Shown: positions 45,448 to 54,267 of the stretch, piece after piece
Position numbering within the stretch: the stretch's first letter is position 1
How the letters are laid out: every line of letters starts with the position of its first letter
Origin: CAWCQC01 sp963819905
Lineage (GTDB): Bacteria; Actinomycetota; Thermoleophilia; Gaiellales; Gaiellaceae
Reading direction: 5' to 3'
Assembly (NCBI GenBank): GCA_963819905.1
Contig: CAWFXP010000011.1
Span: forward strand, 1 to 64,000
DNA: 64,000 nt
Made by a program: the position numbers and the translations under genes
Notes under the pieces: model-generated
Database searches by the model: none
Told to the model about the DNA's origin: nothing
The model's input: the letters and a program-made list of their open reading frames with translations, nothing else

Positions 45448-45794
45448 ACCGTCCTCCGTCTAGACGCGCCCGATCGCGCCTCTCACGCGGAGCCCTCGAT
45501 GGTCGAGAAGTCTGCCACGTCTTTCCGACCAATGAAGAGCCAGAACGACACGCCGGCTGGACGCGTTCATCGCATCCCATGCTTCCCCTCGCCCGCATCG
45601 GCGGCCCCACCGTCCTGCAACGATTTCGCAACAGTTAGATCCGCTCGAGAGACATCCCCCGCCGCCCTTCCTCCAGCGGCCGAAGTCGGGGGCCGGAGGC
45701 TACCCGGCACCCGGAGGCAACCCGAGCGGCGGATACCGGGCAAGCTGTTGATCCATTGATGATCCAGCCGCCCTCCGATCCGTTTCCGGGCATG
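45448..45794. other. Region upstream of the response regulator with a remnant kinase 3' end
   Basis: Bases 45555-45640 on the minus strand resemble the end of the kinase gene plus the following lipoprotein start: LTVAKSLQDGGAADAGEG and stop, beside kinase LPVAKPLRAGADADERES. They contain GTTGCG-AAATC-GTTGCA (45617-45633). No intact gene is present. The promoter of the two-component operon must lie in this stretch. Confidence 0.55.
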
Positions 45795-45817
45795 AAAAAA
45801 ATCCCGCCTGAGCGGGA
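45795..45817 (-). terminator. Intrinsic terminator of tRNA-Gln
   Basis: On the minus strand TCCCGC-TCAG-GCGGGA is followed by seven T residues, about 10 bases past the tRNA 3' end. This is one of the clearest Rho-independent terminators in the window. Confidence 0.85.
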
Positions 45818-45827
45818 CTTTTCGAGG

Positions 45828-45898
45828 CTGCGGGACTAGGATTCGAACCTAGACTACCTGATCCAGAGTCAGGCGTCCTACCATTAGACGATCCCGCA
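45828..45898 (-). tRNA. tRNA-Gln (CTG)
   Basis: The gene has 71 bases and no encoded CCA. The acceptor TGCGGGA pairs with TCCCGCA. The anticodon stem CCTGA/TCAGG carries the loop CTCTGGA, anticodon CTG. The T-arm is CTAGGTTCGAATCCTAG. Confidence 0.95.
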
Positions 45899-45927
45899 CC
45901 GGTCGCGGAACAGTGTAGCGCCCGGCG

Positions 45928-46526
45928 GTGACCGGAGTGGCGTCCGGGCCGTTCGGCTCGGGGCCCTGACGGCGCTCGTCGCGCTCGGCCTGCTCGCCGG
46001 GTGCTCCGGCTCCGGAGGCGGTGCCGAGGATGCGACTGCGACACAGCGGGCGACCGGCGAGACGGAGCTCCTGCCCGCCGAGACGGACGCTCAGCCGGGC
46101 CCGGGGACCACGAGCCTGGCAACGATGGAAGCAGTCGTCCGCGCCTGGAGCAGGGCCCTGAACGCGGGTGACAACGACGCGGTGGCACGGCTCTTCGCCC
46201 TCCCCGCGCTGATCTCGCAGGGTGACCGGATCGGTCAGTTCGACACCTACGCGGAGATCGCCCGCTTCCACGAGGGCCTCCCGTGCTCGGGAACCGTCGT
46301 CTCGGTGACGTTCAACCCGGACGAAGCGGTCGCCGTCTTCGAGCTCGGCGACCGCGGCACGACGAGCTGCGACGCCGAGCCGGGGTCACGGGCGGCTGCA
46401 CGTTTCGTGTTCCGAGGTGGGAAGATCGCCGCCTGGCAGCAGGTGCCGGTGCCGGACGGCGCGGTGCCCGAAGAGGAGCCTGCTCCGGAGGAGACGCCTC
46501 CCGAGACGGGCGTTCCGGTTGCCTAG
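45928..46526 (+). CDS. Lipoprotein with SnoaL-like domain
   Basis: The coherent frame reads VRLGALTALVALGLLAGCSG, a lipoprotein signal with lipobox LLAGC, then an acidic linker, then MEAVVRAWSRALNAGDNDAVARLF and PGSRAAARFVFRGGKIAAWQQV, a NTF2/SnoaL-like fold. That frame has no start codon. GTG 45928 and GTG 45937 lie one base out of frame, so a single-base error near 45950 is likely. The safe open frame starts at ATG 46125. The ligand is unknown. The C-terminus is Glu/Pro-rich. Confidence 0.7.
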
Positions 46527-46546
46527 ACCGGCTGATCGCGGCCGGC

Positions 46547-47425
46547 TCAGGGCTCCAGCCGGTAGATCGGAACGAGCCGCTTCTCCGCCTCGGTGTCGAT
46601 CCGGGCGACGACCTCGAGAAACCGCTCGAGACCGCTACCGCGGAGCTTCGCCTTGAGCAGCTCGTCGACCTGGTAGAGGCCGGCGGAGTTGTTCATCTCG
46701 ATCTCGATCAGGACCGGCCGCTCAGAGCCGTCCGTGATGGTCACGCGCTCGATCGCGGCCGCCGAGACGGCGTGGATCGACCCGCTACCACGCTCGAAGG
46801 GGATACGGGAGCGGCCCTTCGCGAGGTCGAGGGCGTCGGCGACCCGGACGATGCCCGCCTCGAGCGTCAGCGGCCGTCCACCGTCGCGGTGGCTCGTGAT
46901 CGTCTGCAGCACTTCTGCGGCGACCACGGTCCGCGCGGGCTCGTCGTAGAGGCCGTCGAGAAGCTCACGGAGCTTCGGCTCGGCGAGGAAGAGGCTCCAG
47001 TCCTCGTGGCGATCACGGTGAACCGCCATCCCGACGCAGTGGAGGAGGCCGCCGAGGACGACGACGACCTCCGCGTCGGCCTGCTCCATCCCGTAGTCGG
47101 TCACCATGGCGGGCTCGACGTCGCGCTTCGCAAGCTGCCGGAGGAGCTTCAGCGCGATGTTGGTGACGATCTGGATGTGAACCCACGAGTGGTCGTTGAT
47201 CTCGAGCCGCTTGACGGCGTTCACGTTCGCGACGTGCCACCACGCCTTCAACTGCGGGTCGTCGTTGACCCGGCCGACGAGCTCGCGGAGCATGCGGTTC
47301 GATCGCCAGGGGAGGCGGATCCGCATCTGGCGGATCGCCTCGGTCGGCGTGAGCTGCGCTTCGCGGGCGACCTCGACGCGGGGCGGCGGCTCGAGGAGCT
47401 CGGGTGCGTCCTCGCCGGCTTCCAC
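46547..47425 (-). CDS. HD-domain-like metal-dependent phosphohydrolase with HC in place of HD
   Basis: The protein has 292 residues. HVANVNAVKRLEINDHSWVHIQIVTNIALKLLRQL, then VLGGLLHCVGMAVHR, and later LEAGIVRVADALDLAKGRS, follow the order of HD-superfamily motifs (H...HD...D), but the central HD doublet reads His-Cys. The remaining His and the distal Asp are present. GTG 47425 has TAGGGT six bases upstream. The substrate is unknown. The Asp-to-Cys change may reduce or alter metal binding. Confidence 0.78.
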   Translation of the reverse strand: MEAGEDAPELLEPPPRVEVAREAQLTPTEAIRQMRIRLPWRSNRMLRELVGRVNDDPQLKAWWHVANVNAVKRLEINDHSWVHIQIVTNIALKLLRQLAKRDVEPAMVTDYGMEQADAEVVVVLGGLLHCVGMAVHRDRHEDWSLFLAEPKLRELLDGLYDEPARTVVAAEVLQTITSHRDGGRPLTLEAGIVRVADALDLAKGRSRIPFERGSGSIHAVSAAAIERVTITDGSERPVLIEIEMNNSAGLYQVDELLKAKLRGSGLERFLEVVARIDTEAEKRLVPIYRLEP

Positions 47426-47434
47426 GACCCGACC

Positions 47435-48100
47435 CTACCCCTTGTTCAGGCGCAGGTCGAAGAACATGAGCGTCCAGGCGAGCGCCACGAACGGCATCGT
47501 GATCGCGTTCGCGACGACACCGGCGACGTAGACGTCGAAGAACTCCGGGAGCGGCGACATGAGGATGAGGATCATGTACGCGACGATCGTCGCGAGCAGA
47601 ACGGTGAGCAGGATGACCGCGAACACGCGCAGCGCATCGCCGGACACGAGGCGCATGCTGCGCCGGAACGCGCCGACGATCCCCTGCGTCTCGATCACGA
47701 CCGCCGGCACGGTCAGGCTCCAGTACGTGAGCAGGACGAGACCGGGGAGGATGAACAGGATGAGCCCTCCGGCGACGCCGACTGCGGCGATGATGCCGAC
47801 CGCGAGCAGCGTCCAGAGGCGCGGCTCGACTCGCCTGAACACCTGACCGATCGTCAGGTCGACCCGTCCGTCACGCAGGTCGTCGACGACGACGACCAGG
47901 GCGCCCTGGAGCCACAGCGCGCCGAGGATCGTCACGCCGGCCGAGACCGCGAGCAGCGCCTGGACGCCCGACGTGTCGATGGCCGCCTGGACGAGCGAGA
48001 GGAACGCGAAGACGATCGCCGCGACTCCGATCAGGCGCGCGGAGTTGCGCGTGTAGAGGTTCCAGGCCTCGCCGAGGACGCCGGGAATCGAGAGTCTCAA
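47435..48100 (-). CDS. Multi-span membrane protein of unknown function
   Basis: The protein has 221 residues with about five or six hydrophobic segments: IGVAAIVFAFLSLVQAAI, LLAVSAGVTILGALWLQGAL, LLAVGIIAAVGVAGGLILFIL, VFAVILLTVLLATIVAYMIL. The layout EAWNLYTRNSARLIGVAAI and YWSLTVPAVVIETQGIVGAFRRSM is typical of the glycerophosphoryl-diester-phosphodiesterase membrane-domain-like family. It lies nine bases upstream of the HD-domain gene on the same strand. Confidence 0.72.
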   Translation of the reverse strand: MRLSIPGVLGEAWNLYTRNSARLIGVAAIVFAFLSLVQAAIDTSGVQALLAVSAGVTILGALWLQGALVVVVDDLRDGRVDLTIGQVFRRVEPRLWTLLAVGIIAAVGVAGGLILFILPGLVLLTYWSLTVPAVVIETQGIVGAFRRSMRLVSGDALRVFAVILLTVLLATIVAYMILILMSPLPEFFDVYVAGVVANAITMPFVALAWTLMFFDLRLNKG

Positions 48101-48148
48101 CTCGTCCGCCGCCCGCCGCTCACGGTGCCGGAATTCTGCGGCACGGCG

Positions 48149-49367
48149 CTAGCTCAAGACCCAGGCGTCGTTCTCGATGATCGGAACGTCGACGCCGTCA
48201 CGCCTCACGCCCGACACGCTGACGTCCGGCCCGCCGATCATCGCGTCCTGATGGATACCCGACCGGTTGAAGCCGAGCTTCTCCCGCTCGTCGTCCCCGT
48301 CCGGCAGGTCGGGGACCGTGAACTCGAACGCGCTGCCGAGCGCGATGTGGCAGGTGGCGTTCTCGTCGATCAAGCACGTCACCGAACACGAGCCCGCTCT
48401 GACCCACGGGCGACGAACCGTCCACGAGCGCGACCTCGCCGAGGCGTGCGGCGCCCGGGTCGGATTCGATCTGGGCGCGCAGGGCGTCGCCGTTTCGGTC
48501 GGCCTCGACCTCGTCGACCCGCCCTGCTCGAAAACGGAGCCGGAGGCCCTCGACGACGACCCCGTTCAGGAGCTGGACGGGCCTCGTCATTCGCACCGAG
48601 CCCTCGACGGCGCGTGCGTCCGGCGTCGTGAACACCTCCTCGGTCGGCATGTTGGCCACGGTCTCCCGGCCCCAGGTGGTGGTGATGCCGCCGGAGAGCC
48701 AGCGCGCGGTCGGCATCAGCGGCACGGTCAGATCGGTTCCGGGCCCGGCGAAGCGAAGGGAGGCGAACGCCTGACGCTCGAGCGCGTCGCTCCGCTCGCG
48801 CAGCCGGGCGATGTGCGCCTGCCAGGCACCCGCCGGATCGGGCGCGTCGAGCCGAAGCAGGGGCGCGAGCACCTCCCACAGCCGCTCGATGTCGTCGGTT
48901 CCGAGCAAACGCCGGGCCGTGGCGACGGTCGGCGCCGGCACGATCGTCCAGTTGGTATCTCCGCTTCCGAGCATCGCGAGCGCCGAGGGCGTGAGCGGCA
49001 TGTGGTCGGCGGCAGCGCGCGCCGGGTCGGCATCGGCGAGCAGCTCCGGCTCCGGGTCTCCCCAGAGCGCGATGAACGCACCGGGCTGCTCACGGCAGTC
49101 CGAGACGAGCCGCTCCCACCAGCCCGGGACGAAGTCGAGCGAGTCGGACGGGGCGTGCCTGAGCCGCGATCGCTTCACGTGCTGATCCCAGTAGACGACG
49201 CTCACGAAGCGCGCTTCTGCCTCGTACGCCGCCTCGGCAACGGCGCGCGCGAGCGGTGCGTGCCCGACGTCGAGCGCGAGGACGACGACATCCTGGCCCG
49301 GGGCGACGTTCGCGCCGACGCGAACCGCGAGGGTGGCGAGCGCCTGGGTCGCCGCAGGAGCGTCCAC
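48149..49367 (-). pseudogene. M29-family aminopeptidase, one frameshift near the C-terminus
   Basis: Frame 1 (to about 48380) contains VRVGANVAPGQDVVVLALD, FVSVVYWDQHVKRSRLRHAP and NMPTEEVFTTPDARAVEGSV (metal-ligand Glu residues), as in M29 metallo-aminopeptidases. After SSPVGQSGLVFGDVL one frameshift leads to IDENATCHIALGSAFEFTVP and GFNRSGIHQDAMIGGPDVSV, which supplies the conserved His and Asp. The full length is about 405 residues, normal for the family. GTG 49367 has TAGCAT six bases upstream. Confidence 0.85.
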
Positions 49368-49381
49368 GCCCGGATGCTACG

Positions 49382-51187
49382 TCAGGCGACCGCTCGCGCC
49401 CAGTCGCCGTAGAGCGCCCGGTAGTAGCCGTCCCGGGCGATCAGCTGCTCGTGTGTGCCTCGCTCGACGACCGTGCCGTGCTCGAGGACGACGATGACGT
49501 CCGCCTGGCGGATGGTCGAGAGCCGGTGGGCGATGACGAACGACGTGCGGCCGGCGAGAAGCCTCCCGAGTGCTGCCTCGATCCTGCGCTCGGTTGAGAT
49601 GTCGACGCTCGAGGTCGCCTCGTCGAGGATGAGGATGCGCGGGTCGGCGAGGAGCGCACGCGCGAAGGCGACGAGCTGGCGCTGGCCGAGCGAGAGGCGG
49701 TTGCCGCGCTCTCCGACCTGGGTCTCGTAGCCGTCCTGCAGCTGGCGGACGAAGTCGTCGGCGCCGACGGCCTCCGCCGCGGCGGCGACCTGCTCCGCGG
49801 TCGCGTCGGGCCGCGCGAAGGCGATGTTGTCCCGGATCGTCCCCGCGAACAGGAAGCCTTCCTGCGGAACGATCCCGAGCTGGGTACGCAGGCTCTGCTG
49901 GGTGACGTCGCGGAGGTCGTGCCCGTCGATCGTGATCCGGCCTTCGCGAGGGTCGTAGAAGCGCGCCAGCAGCTTCGCGATGGTGGACTTGCCCGCGCCG
50001 GTGTGCCCGACCAGCGCGACCGTCGTGCCGGCGGGGACGTCGAGGTCGAGGTCGTGAAGCACCTCGGGGCCGTCGCCGTACCCGAAGCGGACGTGCTCGA
50101 AGCGGACGTGGCCGGCGACTGCCGGGAGCGCCTGCGCGCCGGGCGCATCCTCGATGTCGGGCTCCTCCTCGAGCACGTCGATGATCCGGTCGAGCGCGGC
50201 GACGGCGGCGAGGAAGGTGTTGTAGAGCTGCGAGAGCTGCTGGACGGGGTCGAAGAAGTTCGCCAGGTAGCCGACGAACGCGAACAGCGTCCCGATCGTC
50301 ACCGAGCCGCCGAAGAACAGGTAGCCGCCGAAGCCGAGGACGACCGCGACCGCGAGCGAGGAGAGCAGGTCGACGAACGGGAAGTAGAGGCCGTTCAGGA
50401 CGACGGTCTCGTGGTTCGCGGTCCGGTAGCGCTGATTCACCTCCCGGAAGCGCGACGCGCTCGTGCCCTCGCGGCTGAAGGCCTGGATCACGCGCATGCC
50501 GGAGATGTCCTCCTGCAGCGCGACGGTCACCGAGCTCAGATGCTCGCGCACCCGGCGGTAGGCGCGGCTCGACCGGCGGCGAAAGATCGCCGTGGCGACC
50601 GCCATCAGCGGGAAGACCGCGAGGGTCGCGAGCGCGAGGCGCCAGTCGAGGAGGAAGAGAACGATCGCGCTGCCGACGAGAACCAGCGTGTTCTGCACGA
50701 GGCTCGTCGCGCCGTCGGTGACGACCATGTCGAGCGCCTCCACGTCGTTCGTGAGCCGGGAGATGATCGAGCCGGTCCTGGTGCGCTCGAAGTACCCGAG
50801 CGACAGGCGGGAGAGATGGCGAAACAGGCGCAGCCGGAGGTCGGCGAGGACGCGCTCGCCGACCCAGCTCGTCAGGTACGTCTGCCCGAGGCCTGCCGCC
50901 CAGCCGATCACGCCCGCGACGACGAACGCGGCCACGATCACGGCGAGCCGCTGCATGTTCCCCTCGTCGATCCCCTCGTCGATGGCGAGCTTCGCCAGGT
51001 AGGGCGGAGCGAGAGCTGCAGCCGTCGCGACGAGCAACGTGACGACGCCGCCGAGGACGCGCGCGCGGTAGGGCTTCGCGAGGCGGACGAGCACGGACGC
51101 CCGGCGCACCGTCCGGGCCCAGCTCCAGTCGTCGATCTGCTTGCGCGAGACGCGCTCGTTGACGGCGCCGGCCTGGTGGATCTTCAT
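49382..51187 (-). CDS. ABC exporter half-transporter, second subunit
   Basis: The protein has 601 residues. Six membrane helices (for example LAVIVAAFVVAGVIGWAAGL, LVLVGSAIVLFLLDWRLAL) precede an ATPase with Walker A GHTGAGKST, signature LSLGQRQLVAFARALL, Walker B ILILDEATSSVD and H loop AHRLSTI. The signature reads LSLGQ rather than LSGGQ. ATG 51187 overlaps the stop of the upstream subunit in TGATG. With that subunit it probably forms a heterodimeric exporter. The substrate is unknown. Confidence 0.92.
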   Translation of the reverse strand: MKIHQAGAVNERVSRKQIDDWSWARTVRRASVLVRLAKPYRARVLGGVVTLLVATAAALAPPYLAKLAIDEGIDEGNMQRLAVIVAAFVVAGVIGWAAGLGQTYLTSWVGERVLADLRLRLFRHLSRLSLGYFERTRTGSIISRLTNDVEALDMVVTDGATSLVQNTLVLVGSAIVLFLLDWRLALATLAVFPLMAVATAIFRRRSSRAYRRVREHLSSVTVALQEDISGMRVIQAFSREGTSASRFREVNQRYRTANHETVVLNGLYFPFVDLLSSLAVAVVLGFGGYLFFGGSVTIGTLFAFVGYLANFFDPVQQLSQLYNTFLAAVAALDRIIDVLEEEPDIEDAPGAQALPAVAGHVRFEHVRFGYGDGPEVLHDLDLDVPAGTTVALVGHTGAGKSTIAKLLARFYDPREGRITIDGHDLRDVTQQSLRTQLGIVPQEGFLFAGTIRDNIAFARPDATAEQVAAAAEAVGADDFVRQLQDGYETQVGERGNRLSLGQRQLVAFARALLADPRILILDEATSSVDISTERRIEAALGRLLAGRTSFVIAHRLSTIRQADVIVVLEHGTVVERGTHEQLIARDGYYRALYGDWARAVA

Positions 51188-52962
51188 CAGGCGACCTCCG
51201 CCGTCGGCAGCGCGGCGAGCAGCCCGTGCTCGTGGATCTCCCGGTACACGGGGTTCGACTCGAAGAGCTCCTCGTGTCTCCCTCGCGCGGCCACGCGGCC
51301 GTGGTCGAGGACGACGATCTCCTCGGCGAGCGAGATCGTCGAGAGACGATGAGCGACGATGATCGTGGTCCGCCCCCGCATCGCCTCCAGGAGGCCGAGG
51401 CGAATGCGTGACTCGGTCGTGGCGTCGACCGACGCCGTCGCATCGTCGAGAATCAGGATTCGCGGATCGACGAGGAGGGCCCGTGCGATCGCAAGGCGCT
51501 GCCGCTGGCCGCCCGAGAGGGTGATGCCGCGCTCTCCGACGAGCGTCTCGTAGCCTTCCGGGAGGCGTTCGACGAACTCGTGTGCCTGGGCAGCCCGCGC
51601 CGCCCATTCGACGTCGGCGAGGTCGGCGTCGGGCAGGCCGAACGCGATGTTCTCGCGAACGGTGGCGGAGAAGAGAAACGGGTCCTGCGAGACGACCCCG
51701 ATCGAGCCGCGCAGGTCGGCGAGCGCGAGGTCGCGGACGTCGATTCCGTCCACGAGGACGCGCCCCCGGGTCGGGTCGTAGAACCGAGGGACGAGTGCGG
51801 CCAGCGTCGACTTCCCCGAGCCCGTGTGGCCGATCAGCGCGACGACCGTGCCCGCCTCTAAGTCGAGGCTGACGTCCTCGAGAACGGGCACCCCCGTGTC
51901 GTACTCGAAGCTGACGTCCTCGAACGTGATCCGCCCGCCGCCCTTAGGCAGGGCGCGGGCGGCCGGAGCGTCGCGGATCGCCTCGGGCTCGTCGAGGATC
52001 TGGAAGATCCGCTCTCCGGCTGCGGTCGCGCGCTGGATCTGGCCGATCCACATCCCGAGCATTCGGAGCGGGAAGACCAGCATGAGCAGGTAGACGTTGA
52101 ACGCGACGAACGCCCCGAGCGAGAGTTTCCCCTCGCTGACGAGGTACCCACCGGCGAAGAGCACGGCGGCCTGCGCGAGGAGGGGCAGGAAGCCGAGGGT
52201 CGGCGCGTAGAGAGCCTGCTGCCGGGTCGCCCGGACGGACTGGGCGAAGACCGCCTCGGCGCGCTCCTTGAACCTCGCCTCCTGCGGATCCTCCTGGCCG
52301 AACGCCTTGACGACGTTCACCCCGACGATCGACTCCTCGGCGACCGTGGTCATGTCGCCGATGCGCTGTTGGACGTCGCGCAGCACCGGATGCGAGACGT
52401 GGCTGTAGCGCCACGCGACGGCGATCAGAAGCGGCGTGATCGCCAGCGCGATCAGGGCGAGGCGCCAGTCGATCACGAGCAGGAGCACGGTCACGCCGAC
52501 GACGGTGAGCACGTGCTGGACGAGGAAGATCAGTCCGTAGCCGAGGAAGAAGCGCACGTTCTGGAGGTCGACGGTTGCGCGCGACATCAGCTGGCCGGTC
52601 TGGTTGCGGTCGAAGAAGCCGTACGAGAGGCGCAGCAGATGCCCGTACAAGGCGTTCCTGAGATCGAACTCGACGCCGAGCGCCTGCCGTCCGGAGATGA
52701 GGCGGCGCCCGACCATGAAAAGCGCCTTGAGCGCGCCGAAGACGACGATCAGGCCGACGAGGGTCCAGAGGCGTTGCTCGTCTCCGTCGAGCAAGGCCTC
52801 GTTGATGATCTCGCCGGTCAGCCAGGGGATCACGAAGCCGGCGGCCTGCGAGGCCACGGCGAGCGCGATCGAGACGCCGAGCGACCACCGGTAGGGCCGC
52901 AGGAATGCCAGCAGGCGGACGAACGTCCCGAGCCGCGAGGGCTCCGGGGAGGTGGTTGCCAT
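51187..52962 (-). CDS. ABC exporter half-transporter, first subunit
   Basis: The protein has about 591 residues. Membrane domain segments include VSIALAVASQAAGFVIPWL and HVLTVVGVTVLLLVIDWRLAL. The ATPase has Walker A GHTGSGKST, canonical signature LSGGQRQRLAIARALL, and Walker B ILILDDATASVD, where Asp replaces the catalytic Glu. Its partner has the Glu (ILILDEATS) but a degenerate signature, so the pair has one full and one degenerate ATP site. ATG 52962 is favoured, with TACACT ten bases upstream. Frame open to 52995. Confidence 0.92.
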   Translation of the reverse strand: MATTSPEPSRLGTFVRLLAFLRPYRWSLGVSIALAVASQAAGFVIPWLTGEIINEALLDGDEQRLWTLVGLIVVFGALKALFMVGRRLISGRQALGVEFDLRNALYGHLLRLSYGFFDRNQTGQLMSRATVDLQNVRFFLGYGLIFLVQHVLTVVGVTVLLLVIDWRLALIALAITPLLIAVAWRYSHVSHPVLRDVQQRIGDMTTVAEESIVGVNVVKAFGQEDPQEARFKERAEAVFAQSVRATRQQALYAPTLGFLPLLAQAAVLFAGGYLVSEGKLSLGAFVAFNVYLLMLVFPLRMLGMWIGQIQRATAAGERIFQILDEPEAIRDAPAARALPKGGGRITFEDVSFEYDTGVPVLEDVSLDLEAGTVVALIGHTGSGKSTLAALVPRFYDPTRGRVLVDGIDVRDLALADLRGSIGVVSQDPFLFSATVRENIAFGLPDADLADVEWAARAAQAHEFVERLPEGYETLVGERGITLSGGQRQRLAIARALLVDPRILILDDATASVDATTESRIRLGLLEAMRGRTTIIVAHRLSTISLAEEIVVLDHGRVAARGRHEELFESNPVYREIHEHGLLAALPTAEVA

Positions 52963-53049
52963 CTGGCCGTCGAGTGTAGACACCAAACGGTTCAACGACC
53001 GTCGGCGAGAAGCCCTTCCGAGCGGACGCGCCTCCTCGACCGCCTCGCC

Positions 53050-53958
53050 CTACGCGGCGGCGCGCTGGAGATCGTCGGAGACATCCGCGATCGTGTCGAG
53101 GAGCGCCGCGACGACGCCTGACGGCCGGCCGGCGTCGCGGCGGCGGATGGCCACGATCTGACGGCGCACCGGCTCTGCGTCGACGATGGTGGCCGACCCG
53201 AGCTGACCGGTTCCGAGCTCCTCCGCCACCGCCGCATACGGGAGCAGCGCGACGCCCAGGCCCTGGCGGACCATCTTCTTCGCCGCGTCGATGTTGTCGA
53301 GCTCCATCACGCCGCGCGGAAACACGCCGTTCTCGCGCAGGAACGAGGCCGTGACGTCGTGGTAGCTGGACGTACGGTCGAAGAGGACGAATCGCTCGCC
53401 CCCGATCGCCTCGACGGAGATCACGCCGGCCAGCGCGAATCCGTGCTCCGGATGGGTCACGAGAACGAGCTCGTCCTCGTAGAGCGGGATGCTCTCGATG
53501 TCGGGATGGCGGAGCGCCCGCACGAGACCGACCTCGACCTGCTCACGCAGCACGAGGTCGAGCACCTCCTCCGAGTGGCCGGTGCGAACGGAGAGCTGGA
53601 GCGTCGGGTAGGCGGTCTGTAAGCGCTCGAGAATCGCGGGTAGCACGTAGGTCGAGACGGCCGGGGCGGCGCCGAGAGCGAGCTGGCCGGCCCCGCCCCG
53701 TCCGATGTCGGTGACGAGGCGGCGGCCCTCGTCGAGCTCGTCGAGGGCGCGCTGGGCGTAGGGCAGGAAGGCGCGACCTGCCTCGGACAGGCGGACGCCG
53801 CGTCCGGTTCGGACCAGGAGGAGCGTCCCGAGCTCGCGCTCGAGGCCCTTGAGGCGTGCGGTGAGCGCCGGCTGCGTGACGAAGAGCGCCTCGGCTGCAC
53901 GGCTGACGCTGCCGCGCCGTGCAGTCTCGACGAAGCCCTGGATCTGGGCGAGCAGCAC
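53050..53958 (-). CDS. LysR-family transcriptional regulator
   Basis: The protein has 302 residues. The N-terminal winged helix-turn-helix (FVETARRGSVSRAAEALFVTQPALTARLKGLERELG) and the effector-binding domain (GQLALGAAPAVSTYVLPAIL, GEVDLGLVRAL-like EVGLVRALRHPD) are clear. GTG 53958 has TAATAT exactly six bases upstream, inside a TAGAT-N9-ATCTA palindrome. It is divergent from the small Cys-rich protein and the isocitrate-lyase-superfamily gene, which it probably controls together with itself. Confidence 0.92.
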   Translation of the reverse strand: MLLAQIQGFVETARRGSVSRAAEALFVTQPALTARLKGLERELGTLLLVRTGRGVRLSEAGRAFLPYAQRALDELDEGRRLVTDIGRGGAGQLALGAAPAVSTYVLPAILERLQTAYPTLQLSVRTGHSEEVLDLVLREQVEVGLVRALRHPDIESIPLYEDELVLVTHPEHGFALAGVISVEAIGGERFVLFDRTSSYHDVTASFLRENGVFPRGVMELDNIDAAKKMVRQGLGVALLPYAAVAEELGTGQLGSATIVDAEPVRRQIVAIRRRDAGRPSGVVAALLDTIADVSDDLQRAAA

Positions 53959-53961
53959 GCT

Positions 53962-53980
53962 TAGATATTAACAGAATCTA
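53962..53980. promoter_or_regulatory. Probable LysR operator
   Basis: The inverted repeat TAGAT-N9-ATCTA contains the T-N11-A core used by LysR regulators. It overlaps the lysR -10 box TAATAT and lies 24 bases upstream of the -35 box of the divergent operon. Confidence 0.6.
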
Positions 53981-54003
53981 TGGAAAAGATCAGAGAGAGG
54001 GAT

Positions 54004-54032
54004 TTGACTGATGCATCGACGGAACGTACACT
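54004..54032 (+). promoter_or_regulatory. Promoter of the small Cys-rich protein/isocitrate-lyase-type operon
   Basis: TTGACT at 54004-54009, a 17-base spacer, and TACACT at 54027-54032 give a near-consensus promoter. The transcript would carry a leader of about 58 bases before ATG 54097, unlike the leaderless genes nearby. Confidence 0.7.
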
Positions 54033-54096
54033 CAGTTCACGGACGCGGTTGCCGGGCGGTGACCGCGTTCTCTCACTGGCGAAAGGAGACGTCGGC

Positions 54097-54246
54097 ATGG
54101 ACGCAGGGCTTGCCATTCGTGACATCACGCTCGATCACCCCGAGGCAGACGGCGCCGGCCGTCCAGGGTTCGTGCTCCTGGTGGCGAGCGCTCATCCCGA
54201 GTGCACCTGTCCCGACGACTGCGAGCGGGATCATCCGAACGAGTAA
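54097..54246 (+). CDS. Small Cys/His-rich protein
   Basis: The protein has 49 residues: MDAGLAIRDITLDHPEADGA, GRPGFVLLVASAHPECTCPD and DCERDHPNE. ATG 54097 follows AAAGGAG, and a longer open frame from 53980 would run through the promoter. HPECTCPDDCERDH looks like a metal-binding tail. It is first in the operon, 21 bases before the isocitrate-lyase-type gene. Function unknown. Confidence 0.65.
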   Translation: MDAGLAIRDITLDHPEADGAGRPGFVLLVASAHPECTCPDDCERDHPNE

Positions 54247-54267
54247 CGCGACGAACGAGGAGACGAC

